64,000 bases of DNA from Saturnia japonica. Taxonomy: Eukaryota > Arthropoda > Insecta > Lepidoptera > Saturniidae. This document shows positions 45,791 through 55,756 of the stretch, piece by piece. A model generated the notes under the pieces. The model did no database searches. It was given only the letters and a program-made list of their open reading frames with translations, and was not told where the DNA came from. The stretch spans positions 18,533,590-18,597,589 of the forward strand of contig CM065308.1 of assembly GCA_033032175.1 (NCBI GenBank), given 5' to 3'. Position 1 is the first letter of the stretch. Every line of letters starts with the position of its first letter. A program made the translations under genes and the position numbers.

Positions 45791-46639
45791 TAAAATATGA
45801 TGTTGATTATTGGTGATCCAAAGTAAGCCGTTATGTTCGGTTCGGTTCTAGTAGAAATTAAACACGCCATTTTAACAATTCAATTTATTTATCACCACGC
45901 CATAAAGGTAAACAAATAAATGCTAACAGAAGCGAGTGCATTCTCTTTTCTTCGATCTGTGGTGTTCCGACTTAGCCATTGAACAAACATATTAAAAAGT
46001 TAAGATATGTGTTTATTGACATTTCTTGATATTTTTATTTTCCAAGCACACGCCTAAATTTCCCATATATACGTGCCTAAGCTTATTTACTTAAAATAAT
46101 GGATCGAAGAAATATTCACAAGTATAAGAAATACAGGAATTAATAGTCCAAATTTATTCAGTAAATTGAAATGAAAACGGGAAATAAAAAATATCTTAAA
46201 TTGCGTAGTGATTTAACATGATGAATCTAACAGAAACGTAATGATACCGGGCCGCACAAATTTGAATAATTCGAAATAACGCAAAGGCAAAATAAATTAT
46301 GTATTACGAAACAAAGAAATTATCAGAAACTATAAAAGTTTGCGGAGACTCGCGTGCCCGCAAATCAAATCTACCGTTCCAAATGGCTTCGTACTAAGCA
46401 ACAGGTCGTTACAACGGCTATATATTACTTCTTTTTTTTCCGGTTGGAAGTAATTAAAATAATAAATTGGGATGTACTTAGGGTATATTAAAGAAGGCTA
46501 AAGGCGACTATTGGGAAAAAATAACAAAATTTAATAAAAGTAATTAACAAAATTGGAATGAATATTTTGATGAAAGGAGTAAAGAAAAATGTATTTCATA
46601 TAGGACATTACAGTTTCAGCCTCTTCATAAACCTTGATT
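45791..46639. other. Unassigned region
   Basis: AT-rich, with a GC-richer patch at 46330-46420. No gene recognised. Confidence 0.3.
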
Positions 46640-46965
46640 TAGTGAATGTCATTTAAATCGACAATATATAAAGATAGCATTAAGACTTCGTTCAGAGCAC
46701 TATCCATCGTGAAGATTTGCGTATCTCATGCGAAAAACTGAGTCACCCAACTGTAGTGTACGTGGAGAGATCGATGACGTGCATCATTTACTGATGGAGT
46801 GTGACAAAAATAGGATTGGAGTCGTTCATGAATAGTATGAATGAAAACTGTAAAAATATAGGTGTTTTTCACAGCATTTTGGCAAAACCTTGTTTGGATG
46901 AAGCCAAGATGTTGTATGATCTAGTAGTTCTGTCTCATCAGCCAAACTCCTGATTTGATGCTAGT
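46640..46965 (+). pseudogene. LINE C-terminal zinc-motif fragment
   Basis: Two plus-strand frames joined by a shift give LRLRSEHYPSS, then SPNC-x-GEIDDVHHLLMECD. This is the Cys-x-Cys...His-His...Cys tail found at the C-terminus of many insect LINE ORF2 proteins after reverse transcriptase and RNase H. A later ILAKPCLDEAKMLYDLVVL segment follows in another frame. The A-rich end near 47020-47040 is consistent with a LINE 3' tail. Heavily truncated and frameshifted. Confidence 0.6.
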
Positions 46966-47848
46966 ATGAGTTGGGTACAATGGGATTGATATATTCAGCA
47001 GAATAAAAGTCCGAAAAGAATATTAAATAAAAAAAGTAATTATAGATAAAAGACATATTAGGATAGCGACTAAATAAAATTATTATTCGCAGCGCATTAC
47101 AAATAGTAAATAAAAATAAACGCATTATTTGTTACAATCTCTCTATATTTTCCTGTATTTTTGTGGTAACACTATAATATCCATTAGTTTTCCATAAAAA
47201 CTAATGTTTGAAACATCATTTCAAAGCTTATTTTTCCCGCTATCGACGAAAATATAAATATTTTAAAACAAACTGGCCCGGCGGACGTTGATTTGCCTTT
47301 CCCAATAGTCAATAACTCGACCACAGCGCCAGCAATTTCGTTTCCTGATAACAATGCCATGACCATAAATACATACCATAAAACAATAAAAGAATTATAC
47401 ATCCATCCTTAGAATCACGAGTGAGGTCTGAAGTTCATACAAAAATCCGATAGAAAGAGGTCATTCAATTTTTACTGAATTTGATAATTTTTCAGGAAAC
47501 TTTTTCAATTCTTCTTACCATAAAATCTTAATTCGAACATAGTTCGTAATAGGAACATTTAAAAACAAAAAATCTGTGATGCGTTTACCATCGAACAGCA
47601 TTTCATTTTTTAGTGTTCTAAGTTATATAACCCTTATAGTTATGTTATGTCCGCGGCTTAGTCCAGAGATTCTTAGTACTACTAGAAAGTTGTAGTTTGG
47701 CATGGGTATACTCGTACATAATAAACGCTAACAAAGTGGCAAAATGAAATCTTAAAAAATATATTGTATAATGGTAACTCCCGAAGACGTAAGTAAAGTG
47801 GCAATGTTTTTTTATCTCGTCTATGCCATCGTGTTGTATCATTGGATA
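46966..47848. other. Unassigned region left of the LTR element
   Basis: AT-rich. Short frames on both strands at 47184-47402 and 47645-47842 lack recognisable domains. Confidence 0.3.
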
Positions 47849-47853
47849 GGTCG
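47849..47853. repeat. Target-site duplication GGTCG (left)
   Basis: GGTCG directly precedes the left LTR and is repeated directly after the right LTR at 52276-52280. A 5-bp duplication is typical of Ty3/gypsy integrases. Confidence 0.9.
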
Positions 47854-47924
47854 TATTGTGGTGTTAATGATACGCGGGTCAGACAACAATTACTTTATTT
47901 CAAATCACCTTCATAATCACAACA
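47854..47924 (-). repeat. 3' LTR, 71 bp
   Basis: Matches the other LTR except at 3 positions (TATTGTGG instead of TGTTGTGG, and AATTACTTT instead of AATTGTTTT). In element orientation it contains AATAAA (plus 47894-47899), a polyadenylation signal. The outer end has lost the canonical terminal CA/TG by a single change. Confidence 0.92.
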
Positions 47925-47934
47925 TCTTCCCCTT
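47925..47934 (-). other. Polypurine tract AAGGGGAAGA
   Basis: In element orientation AAGGGGAAGA abuts the 3' LTR, the expected primer for plus-strand DNA synthesis. Confidence 0.85.
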
Positions 47935-48215
47935 AGAAACTATCGTTTGATCTAATTTATAAATTACAAACTAAAAATAAAGTAAATACCTATACTCACA
48001 TATATATATATATACCCCCTTCAAGATGCTTACTATATTAAACTTGTATACTGGGAAACACTCAGGGTTAAATAATATAAGAACTATTGGGCTATTTGAT
48101 CTTGGAATCATTTAAAATAAATGCATAACAGTCCTTATATTTCGTATGTATCCTTTACTTTATTATATTATGAAGTTGTAAATATATAACTTAAAAGATA
48201 AATAAAGAACACAGT

Positions 48216-50258
48216 TTATTGCTGAGCCAATTGCCTTGCTCGACTACGTGTAAACGGAGGAGAGGCAACAGAAGTTGTTTTTTCATTACGCTTTATTAAG
48301 TGACGACGATTACGTCTGTATGTACCACGTTCATTTTGTACAAAATATGACCTGGGAGCACCAGCACCCTGCACTACTGTACCTCGAGTCCTGCGATTAC
48401 CATCAATACAAATTACGTGATCACCTTTATTTAAATTTTGTAATTTCTTACTGCCTTTATCATAGTATTTTTTTGTTTTGATTTGTTTATTCAACATTTT
48501 TATGTACTCAGAGGAAGCAACAGGGCTCGGTTCTAATAGTTCAGGATGAGTTGGTAGCTTACATCGAAGCCTACGACCCATAAGAAGCTGTGCAGGAGAG
48601 CTTAAACCATCCCTAGGAGTGTTTCTATAATTAAGTAATGCTAACTGAAAATCTGTATTACTATTTATGGCCTTTGTTAGCAGCATCTTACCGTTCGCTT
48701 GCGGATATCTAGGCGATGATGTCACATGATCAAACCCCCAATCATTAGCGAACGTTTTAAACTCATAGCTACTGTACTGCGTGCCGTTATCACTCATCAG
48801 GATCTTGGGTATGCCATGTCGAGAAAACATATCTTTCATGGCTTGTATTACTGAATGAGAAGAAATATTATTTAATTTACAAACTTCTATGTAATTCGAA
48901 TAGTAATCGACTACAAGTAAGAAATGATTTTTTCTAAACTCAAAGAGATCCGATCCTACCTTGTTCCACGGAAGCGGTGGTATCTCTACCGGTATCATGG
49001 GTTCTCTAGTAGGTGCGTTTAATCTCTCCTGACATACTTCACAACATTTAACATAACGCTCAATATCACGGGACATATTAGGCCAAAACATAACTTGTCT
49101 CGCGCGCCTTTTACAACGATCTATGCCCATGTGACCTTCATGAATGATATGTAACATTTGTTGTCTCATAGATGTAGGTATCATCACCAAATTGTCCTTA
49201 AATATTACACCGTCAATTACGTACAAATTTTCTTTTATAGACCAATACATTTTTACATCATTGGAAATATTAAACTTATGATAAGGCCATCCATTATTAA
49301 TATAATTCAATAATGATTGAAAAACTGGATCGGATTTGGTTTGTTTCTTAATTAAAGTAAGTTTCTGATTTGAAATTGGTAAAGTATTTACTATCATTTT
49401 AAGCTGATAAACTACATTCGTGTGAATTTCCTCACTATATAACTCAGGTAGTGGCGCACGAGACAACGTATCCGCTATATACATATATTTACCTGGGACA
49501 TAATTCACTATAATATCATAGCTTTGTATTCTCAACATCATACGCTGTAAGCGTGCCGGGACGGACATTAAAGGTTTTAGAAAAATGTTCTCGAGCGGCT
49601 TGTGATCTGTCTCAACTAAATTTTTTTTTTTACCAAAAATGTATTGATAAAACCTCTCACATGCAAATACAATGGCCAATAATTCCTTTTCCACTTGCGC
49701 ATAACGTGTCTGTGCATCAGTTAGGGTGCGGGATGCATACTCTACGGGGTGATCGTCTTTTAGGAGCACAGCTCCGAGTGCGTGATTGGATGCGTCCACG
49801 GATAATGTTACATCCCGTGATACATCGTATAAACCAAGAACGGGTGCCTGGCATACACTCTCTTTTAATAATTCAAGTGAAGACTGTTCACTTTCTTCCC
49901 AACGCCATTCATTATCTTTTTTTAAAAGATTGTTTAAAGGTATGGCGTGTTTTGAATAATTAGGAATAAATTTTGACAAGTAATTTACTAAACCTAAAAA
50001 TCGCTGTAAGCTCTTTTTATCTCTTGGAGTAGGCATTTCTTTTATTGCTCTGATTTTATTATAATCACGACTCATCCCTTTAGCACTAAACACATGGCCT
50101 AAATACGTGACCTGCTCCACACCTATTTGACATTTAGCCTTGTTAAATTTTAAATTTATTTTTCTGGCTCTTTCTAATAAGGCTTTCAATCTAAGGTCAT
50201 GTTCTTCCTTTGTACTGCCCCATACTAGAATATCGTCGATAAAACTATCTACCCCTCC
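48216..50258 (-). pseudogene. pol: pol, C-terminal part: reverse transcriptase end, RNase H, integrase
   Basis: From the frameshift near 50255 the frame runs open to TAA at 48216; counted from the first ATG (50189) it has 657 codons. Just upstream of that ATG is the reverse transcriptase catalytic box FIDD (50232-50243). RNase H follows with VDAS (residue 132), EKEL (168) and TDHKPL (195). Integrase has a zinc domain (H350, H353, C383, C386) and catalytic Asp 414 and Asp 467 (SDNGTQ). The third catalytic residue, a Glu expected near position 503 just after QANGK, is gone: relatives have about ten more residues there, so an in-frame deletion of ~30 bp near 48688 probably removed it. The C-terminus has a KGDHV...RNRRHL region typical of this lineage. 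Integrase is therefore predicted dead despite the open frame. Confidence 0.9.
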
Positions 50259-50872
50259 AGGTTTTCTAAAAATTGACGCAATTTAGCATGGAAAACTTCC
50301 GATGCACAGCTTATACCGAAAGGAAGGCGAAGAAATTGGTAGTGCCCGAATGGTGTAGCAAACGTACACAAATCAGCACTCTGCCTATCAAGTTATATAT
50401 TCCAGAACCCGAAATTAGCTTTCAGAACCGAAAAATAACGTGCGGCGTGTAACTGCGCTGCCAGCTCTGTAGGTAGTTGAAAATGTGCGCGTTGAACTGC
50501 ACGATTTAACTCACGGGGATCGAGGCATATTCTAATACCATTATTCTTTTTAGCTACTAAAACCAACGGATGTACCCACTGGGTTGGATAATCAACTTTC
50601 TTAATAACTCCCAACTGTTCCATTTCAAAAAGTTCTCATTTTAAGATATCACGCAACCCTAACGGGATTTTTCTAGAAGCACTTATAACCGGCCGAACCG
50701 TTTCATCAACAGTTATATGATATTCTCCTGGTAAACAACCCAAACCCTTAAATAAATCCTCGTAATTATTCGTTATAATAGAATCAATTCGTTTTACTAA
50801 CCCTAACTGCACACAAGACTTTCGTCCCAAGACGCTTTCACATCTCATATTGGCAATTACAACTAATATTTT
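50259..50872 (-). pseudogene. pol: pol, N-terminal part: protease end and reverse transcriptase, broken
   Basis: Same reading frame as gag. After the TAA at 50873 the protease sequence continues (KILVVIANMRCESVLGRKSC), followed by the linker and the start of reverse transcriptase, interrupted by TGA at 50636-50638. The next block has EMEQLGVIKKVDYPTQWVHP, ICLDPRELNRA and FSVLKANFGFW. The family has VLDANSGFW here, so the first catalytic Asp (motif A) has become Lys. A TAA at 50393-50395 replaces a conserved Lys in the WxIKLD motif. The sequence continues through TPFGHYQFLRLPFGI to a frameshift near 50255. Three stops, one shift and a lost metal ligand make the enzyme non-functional. Confidence 0.88.
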
Positions 50873-52090
50873 TTACACCGTTTCATTAAGTGCTATTGTC
50901 AACAAAGACGTCCCCACTACAGGGATCGTCGTGTGGGTGTACGACTCCAAAGAAATTTGCTTTCGAACAATATCTGTTTCATTAAACCCTAAATTTCTAA
51001 ATGTGTCGTAAGACATTATATTGACATCGGAACCAGTATCTAGCTTAAATTTAACACTTTTATTATTACATATTAGCACTTTATGCCACGACTCGCATTT
51101 ATCATTTTCCGAAACCATTAATACATAAAACTGATCATTTTCGTTAGAATAACTATCATCATCGTTCTCAACATAATGAACTCGCCCTGTTATCTTCCTA
51201 CCCTCCTCTAATGAACGATTGCACTTACACATTCTCGCGAAATGTCCGCGATTACCGCATACAAAACAAGTGATGTTGCGCGCGGGGCATTCGGCCCACG
51301 CGCACCGCACGTCCCCGCAACCATCGCACACCGGCGCCAGCGCAGGGCCCGACCGCGGCCGCGTGCGCCAATCGGCGATGTCGGTGCGACGTGACGTCAT
51401 CGCGCTCGATGCACCAGCAAGCTGCGATGCAGATGCACGACCCTCGCCGCGTGTTCGCGCTCCGCCTCGCCTGCCGCGCCATCCGCGCCAGCCACGTCTC
51501 TGGACTCCGTCTACATGCGTACCGTTTGCTTGAATGACGCTATCTCCGATTTGTTGTTCGCTTTCTAAAGTTATTTCGTCGGCTTGACATAATTTTACGG
51601 CCAAATCAAGGTCAAGGTTATCCTCACCTAATAGCCGATTTCTTGTTCTAGTACTCAGCACGCCGCATACTATACGGTCTTTAATGAGATCATCTTCTAA
51701 GATAGAAAATTCGCAATCTTTACTGATTAAACGTAATGCCGTTACGTATTGTATAATGGACTCGCCCTCTTCTTGATTACGTGTGAAAAACTTATAACGA
51801 ACAAGCGTAGTATTCGATTTTGTACCGAAATGACTGTCGAATTTTTTTAACACAGCTTTAATATCATTTCTTTCGGTTTCGTTCTCAAATTGAAAGGTTT
51901 GATATATATTAAAACCTTCTGGGCCAATCAAATTTACGAGTAAGCTTGCCTGGATTTTTGGCGGTTCCTTATAAACTCCAGATGCATTTAGAAACACCAT
52001 AAACTGTTGTTGCCAGCGCTTCCACCCGTCGGCCTGGCCGGCAGGTCCACCTTCCATAATAAACTCTGAAGGAGGTCGCGCGTGTTCCAT
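50873..52090 (-). CDS. gag: Gag (capsid, nucleocapsid) plus protease start, intact frame
   Basis: 405 codons from ATG at 52088-52090 to TAA at 50873. Residues ~20-180 form the capsid-like domain (WKRWQQQFMVFL, then ESIIQYVTALR). Residues 198-219 are Arg/Gly-rich, as expected for RNA binding. Two zinc knuckles follow: C255-C258-C263-C268 (a CCCC variant, His replaced) and a standard CCHC, C275-C278-H283-C288. The aspartic protease active site DTG is at residues 351-353 in the same frame, and the frame closes ~50 residues later. Residues ~200-270 are encoded by strikingly GC-rich DNA (51280-51500). Gag is the only element protein that could still be made whole. Confidence 0.88.
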   Translation of the reverse strand: MEHARPPSEFIMEGGPAGQADGWKRWQQQFMVFLNASGVYKEPPKIQASLLVNLIGPEGFNIYQTFQFENETERNDIKAVLKKFDSHFGTKSNTTLVRYKFFTRNQEEGESIIQYVTALRLISKDCEFSILEDDLIKDRIVCGVLSTRTRNRLLGEDNLDLDLAVKLCQADEITLESEQQIGDSVIQANGTHVDGVQRRGWRGWRGRRGGARTRGEGRASASQLAGASSAMTSRRTDIADWRTRPRSGPALAPVCDGCGDVRCAWAECPARNITCFVCGNRGHFARMCKCNRSLEEGRKITGRVHYVENDDDSYSNENDQFYVLMVSENDKCESWHKVLICNNKSVKFKLDTGSDVNIMSYDTFRNLGFNETDIVRKQISLESYTHTTIPVVGTSLLTIALNETV

Positions 52091-52191
52091 TTTTGATGAT
52101 TAATAACACTTGAGTTCCACTACAATCCTTCTACACAATATACAAATGGTTTATATTTGTATTAATTCACGTGTAAACCACTTTTTTTTTT

Positions 52192-52204
52192 ACCGCTGCC
52201 ACCA
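52192..52204 (-). other. Primer-binding site (tRNA-Leu type)
   Basis: Directly inside the 5' LTR the element reads TGGTGGCAGCGGT. Its complement ACCGCTGCCACCA matches the 3' end, with CCA, of animal tRNA-Leu (AAG/TAG group) as I recall it. No gap separates it from the LTR. Confidence 0.8.
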
Positions 52205-52275
52205 TGTTGTGGTGTTAATGATACGCGGGTCAGACAACAATTGTTTTATTTCAAATCACCTTCATAATCACAACA
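52205..52275 (-). repeat. 5' LTR, 71 bp
   Basis: TGTTGTGG...CCTTCATAATCACAACA with perfect 7-bp inverted ends (TGTTGTG/CACAACA). In element orientation GAAATAAAAC supplies AATAAA. There is no obvious TATA box, so transcription probably depends on an initiator or leader sequence. Confidence 0.92.
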
Positions 52276-52280
52276 GGTCG
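52276..52280. repeat. Target-site duplication GGTCG (right)
   Basis: Exact copy of 47849-47853. Confidence 0.9.
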
Positions 52281-53780
52281 GGTGTATGAAAACTATATTT
52301 CTATTCAGGGGTTCGTTTGCGAAATATTAAGATTTAACGTTTAAACTTTTGTTAAAGTAAAATGTAACCCCCTCCCTTTGCCAGCTAATTGGTTATTTTT
52401 AGATTTGTTAACAAAGTTATGGTAGTAGTTACTTGGAGAAGTATTTTCTTACAAATTCCATTGAAAATTACTCAAATCCCCCTCTAAGTCTGCCACTGTA
52501 ACGGGCAATCACGGAACCCTATACTGCGCGTAGTCTGGAACACATTTGGCATTTTTTAAATTTATTTAAATTAATATTTTCGTTAAAAATATTGGTAATT
52601 TTTTTTTTTTTTTTTTCTATAAACCATCTGTAAATAATTTTACTTAAATCAGTTCTAGAGCCATAAGCAGGTTGCGTTTCATAATGGATAAAGGGGAAGT
52701 TTCCTTTGCGTTTTAAAGGTAATTTCGCTTTTAAGAGGTATTTAAAACTAATAGCCATAGAAAACAAAAATTAATATACTACATTATTATTTATTACTCT
52801 ATCGACCGCATTTAAAATTTAATTGAATTCTTGGCAGACCGCAATTTCCAGGCTTGTAATTATTCTACTAGGTACTTATATTACTTTTTTTTTGTTTTTG
52901 TTGTTCCTACCATAAGAAAGCAGGTGTTAATTAAAATAGAGCACGAAATCTATGAGATTTTTCAAATTATTGCCAGTTAAATCTGAAGGTTTGCGCTGAA
53001 AAACGGCGTCATTTGGCCATTGTTCCTCACGGGCAACAAAAAGCTGATGCCAAATCTTTTTGTCGCAACGTCTTTTTTGTCTTGATTTTGTTTTCAATAC
53101 TTCATGTTTTATTATATTTTTTTGTGTTTTGGTTGTGTATCTTTGTGACAATAAATAATTTTTCTTTCTTTCTTCCTTTCTTTCTTTACTGTATTATAAA
53201 TGTAGCTTTTCCTCTATATCTACGTTTGTTATAAAATTGTATAATCAAATTCACTACAGTTACCGCAAAATAAAACTCCCATTACTACCTCATTGGCTTT
53301 ACTTTTATTACAGTTTTATAACTCGGTTCTAAATAAGTTCGCGTGACTTCGATTTCCGACCTTCGGAACTTATACACGACGTACAATACAAGTCTAGACG
53401 TAAACAAGCCAGTACTTTTCAACAGAAAAGAAAAATGCAAATTCCTTCACGACTCGACTCCATATCTGCATTACTTACGAGCGATTCTGGCATTGAAAAT
53501 ATTTATTGCTGTGAATTGAATTGGAAAATATTTTTCTATATACGCACTTATATATTATGATAATATTATTTTTTCGTTACATAATATATTTGATTTAAAC
53601 GAAGATACGAATTTTAATGTGTGAAGTAATTAAGAAAAAAACTCAATAAAGCCTGGAGCCTCGAAAGAGATAAAGTTGAAATAAAATTATATTTTAATAG
53701 TATATTGATATGGTTATTAATAATTAATTAATTAATAAATGATAAGTATTTAATATTTAAAGCTAAAAATTATATAAATT
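52281..53780. other. Unassigned AT-rich region
   Basis: Poly-T tract at about 52600-52617 and a (TTTC)n-like tract near 53161-53187. No gene or repeat family recognised. Confidence 0.3.
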
Positions 53781-53784
53781 AATC

Positions 53785-54245
53785 CTACTAATATAATAAA
53801 TGTGAAAGTGTGTATGTTTGGATATTTGTTACTCAATCACGCAAACACGGCTGAACAGATTTAGATGAAATTTGGCACACAGATAGTCTATGACCTGGAA
53901 TAATAGAAGAGGTACTTTTTATCCCGGTAGAATTCATAGTTTAACCACTGTTATCCTACAAATATAATAAATGGAAAGTTTGTATCTCTGTTACTTTATC
54001 ACGCAAAAATGGCAGAACGGATTTAGATGAAATTTGGCAAACAGATAGTCTATAACCTGGATAACAGATTGGGTACTTTTTATCCTGCTAAATGCCATAG
54101 CATAACCAGTGTTATCCTACAAATATAATAAATGGAAAGTTTATGTGAAATTTAGCACCCTATGACCTGGATTAACACATGGATACATTTTGTTCCGGTT
54201 AATTTTTTATAGCTTAACCACTGCTGTCAATTCATATCTAAACCT
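53785..54245 (+). mobile_element. Family B repeat with three tandem partial units
   Basis: Three successive units (about 53785-53954, 53955-54120 and 54121-54245) each contain CTACAAATATAATAAATG or a variant, and end in a TATAG/CATAG-C[TA]TAACCA box. The first two share TTTAGATGAAATTTGGCA then ACAGATAGTCTATGACCTGG. The third has lost ~60 bp internally. This looks like local amplification of a repeat that is single elsewhere (9986-10172, 57145-57265). Confidence 0.75.
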
Positions 54246-54711
54246 AAAGCTAAAACTAAAATTACTCCGTTGTGGTAAAATTGGTTAGATTTCTTGAACT
54301 GCGGTCATAAGGCACGAGCCGAGAAAATGAGGTGAGCGGGCCTTTGCAACGGTCGGCGAGTGATAGAAACAAATAATTATTGGTTGAAAATTCCTATACA
54401 ACTCTTAGACAGACAAAAGAACCAAATTGGAAAATAAATTTATTTAAAAAATATGTGTTTAAGCCGGTACAATATGGGTGATTTAAATTATTTTTTGAAG
54501 TTTTATTGGGAAGATTAATGTGTTGGACTCATATTGGCATATAATTACAATACCATATACACAATGATAAACCCATCTATGATTTTCTTTTGGTTTATCG
54601 TGTTCCGAGATCAGTCAGTGAATATGCAGTAATATAGCGGGGTGGTAGGGATTCGACCACCACACACATAATGATAATAGATAATATGATATGATGAATG
54701 AGAATATGATT
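54246..54711. other. Unassigned region
   Basis: A GC-richer patch at 54290-54360 (GGCACGAGCCGAG, GGTGAGCGGGCC). No gene recognised. Confidence 0.3.
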
Positions 54712-54890
54712 CGCAGTATTAATTTATATAATTTGTTATATTAGTAACAGATACTATAGATAAATTTTAACTTTCTCCACTCCTTCTACATATAAACTTT
54801 AACCATGCCAAATCTCACAGTCTTTCGTGCACGCAATACGCTTAAAAAGGGGTAAAAAGTTTTTGCTTCACGTATTAATATAATGATTAC
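54712..54890 (+). mobile_element. Interspersed repeat, family C (3' part)
   Basis: ATTCGCAGTATTAATTTATA, CATATAAACTTTAACCATGC, GTGCACGCAATACGCTTAAA and CTTCACGTATTAATATAATG match 10900-11092 closely. Confidence 0.75.
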
Positions 54891-54892
54891 AG

Positions 54893-55000
54893 AATTAATC
54901 TGAGTTTTGTCCACTCTGACCGTCTTATCGTTGCGAGATTTACGAGTTGAGAACAACGGACGACTAGTTATAACTAGAAATGTTGTATTTTCAAACAGTT
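54893..55000 (+). repeat. Repeat family G (copy 1)
   Basis: GTTTTGTCCACTCTGACCGT, CGTTGCGAGATTTACGAGTT and a downstream CTAGTTATAACTAG are paralleled at 56945-57060 (GTTTTGTCCACTCAGACCGT, CGTCGCGAGATTTATGAGTT, GCTAGTTTTGTAACTA). Confidence 0.55.
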
Positions 55001-55024
55001 TTTTCGTACATTAATGGTCGGTCT

Positions 55025-55185
55025 AATCTTTCTTGGCCATTGCGGTGTCTCTGAACCATTAGTTTCGTACTGCTTCGAAGTTAAGCATTAATTATGTGGA
55101 ATTGTAGTAGCGACCACTTTGTGCTATATCTGTAACAGCTATATGGCAACTAACACAATTCTTACGTTAAATGAAACTGTGTTAG
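55025..55185 (+). mobile_element. Possible 5S-rRNA-derived SINE fragment
   Basis: GGCCATTGCGGTGTCTCTGA, then CTTCGAAGTTAAGCA, then GACCACTTTG 24 nt later. In 5S rRNA the equivalent GGCCAT, GAAGTTAAGCA and GACCGCTTGG blocks occur in the same order, the last two 30 nt apart. These are the internal promoter regions of 5S genes, the diagnostic head of SINE3 elements. Homology is inferred from order and short identities only. Confidence 0.35.
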
Positions 55186-55347
55186 TTAGATAAAAACAAA
55201 GTAAAACTTTACTAAAATATTTTTGTGACAGGAAATTTATTACATTAACTTTTTTTTTTTACTTATCGCTTCATAATTACTTTTTAGACTATCATAATAT
55301 TAGTCATTACAATCCCTTATTTCTAAATTTACAATGGATATCAATTT

Positions 55348-55425
55348 TTAACCGACTTCAGAAAAATACGGAGGGTATTCAATTCGATTTTTTTTTTTTT
55401 TTTTGATGTTCAGCCATAACTAGCC
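55348..55425 (+). mobile_element. Interspersed repeat, family D (truncated)
   Basis: TAACCGACTTCAGAAAAATA CGGAGGG, ATTCAATTCGA, a long poly-T and GATGTTCAGCCATAACT: the first third of family D, ending where LTR-element sequence begins. Confidence 0.65.
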
Positions 55426-55756
55426 TCAGTGAGTCGGGGTGATGCTGCAAGAATGCTCCAGTGAGTCGAAGTGGTGCAGTGCGGCATGTGGCTGGCTGCT
55501 GCGTCGTGGTCTTGATGGTTGTGGTGGAGAAGTGCGTCTCTGCTTGCTGACCGGCCGAAGTGCAATGTGCTGTGCCAAGGTCGCTGAGAAGGCTGTGGGT
55601 GATGACCGGGAATGCGCGTCCGCTGCATGCTGATGGTCAGGATATGACTCGCTGCTCGAAAGCTTGAGGAAGTGATGATGACGTCACGATGACGTAGCTT
55701 TGCGAAGGCTGCGCTGACGTTCATGCTCGGGGTTACCAGTCTGGGCTGTAGCTATT

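Larger units (their letters stand above)
47854..52275 (-). mobile_element. Mag-type Ty3/gypsy LTR retrotransposon, inactivated
   Basis: A complete 4,422-bp element on the minus strand: 71-bp LTRs, primer-binding site, ~100-bp leader, gag-protease frame, then reverse transcriptase, RNase H, integrase, ~280-bp 3' region, polypurine tract and LTR. Very short LTRs and a ~4.5-kb length are the hallmark of the mag lineage first described in Bombyx mori (LTR about 77 bp). pol carries three in-frame stops, a frameshift, a lost catalytic Asp in reverse transcriptase and loss of the integrase catalytic Glu, so the copy cannot move on its own. The LTRs differ at 3 of 71 positions, so the insertion is not recent. 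Confidence 0.93.

Noticed and set aside
49553..49963. 136-codon plus-strand open frame
   Set aside because: Lies antisense inside the RNase H and reverse transcriptase region of pol and has no domain.
51219..51533. Open frames on the plus strand and in a second minus frame inside gag
   Set aside because: They arise because the gag segment is so GC-rich that stop codons are absent in all frames. The 405-codon gag frame has the zinc knuckles and DTG.
55439..55724. Open frames on both strands in the GC-rich 55.4-55.7 kb segment
   Set aside because: Overlapping frames on opposite strands without domains; the segment belongs to, or abuts, a decayed LTR element.
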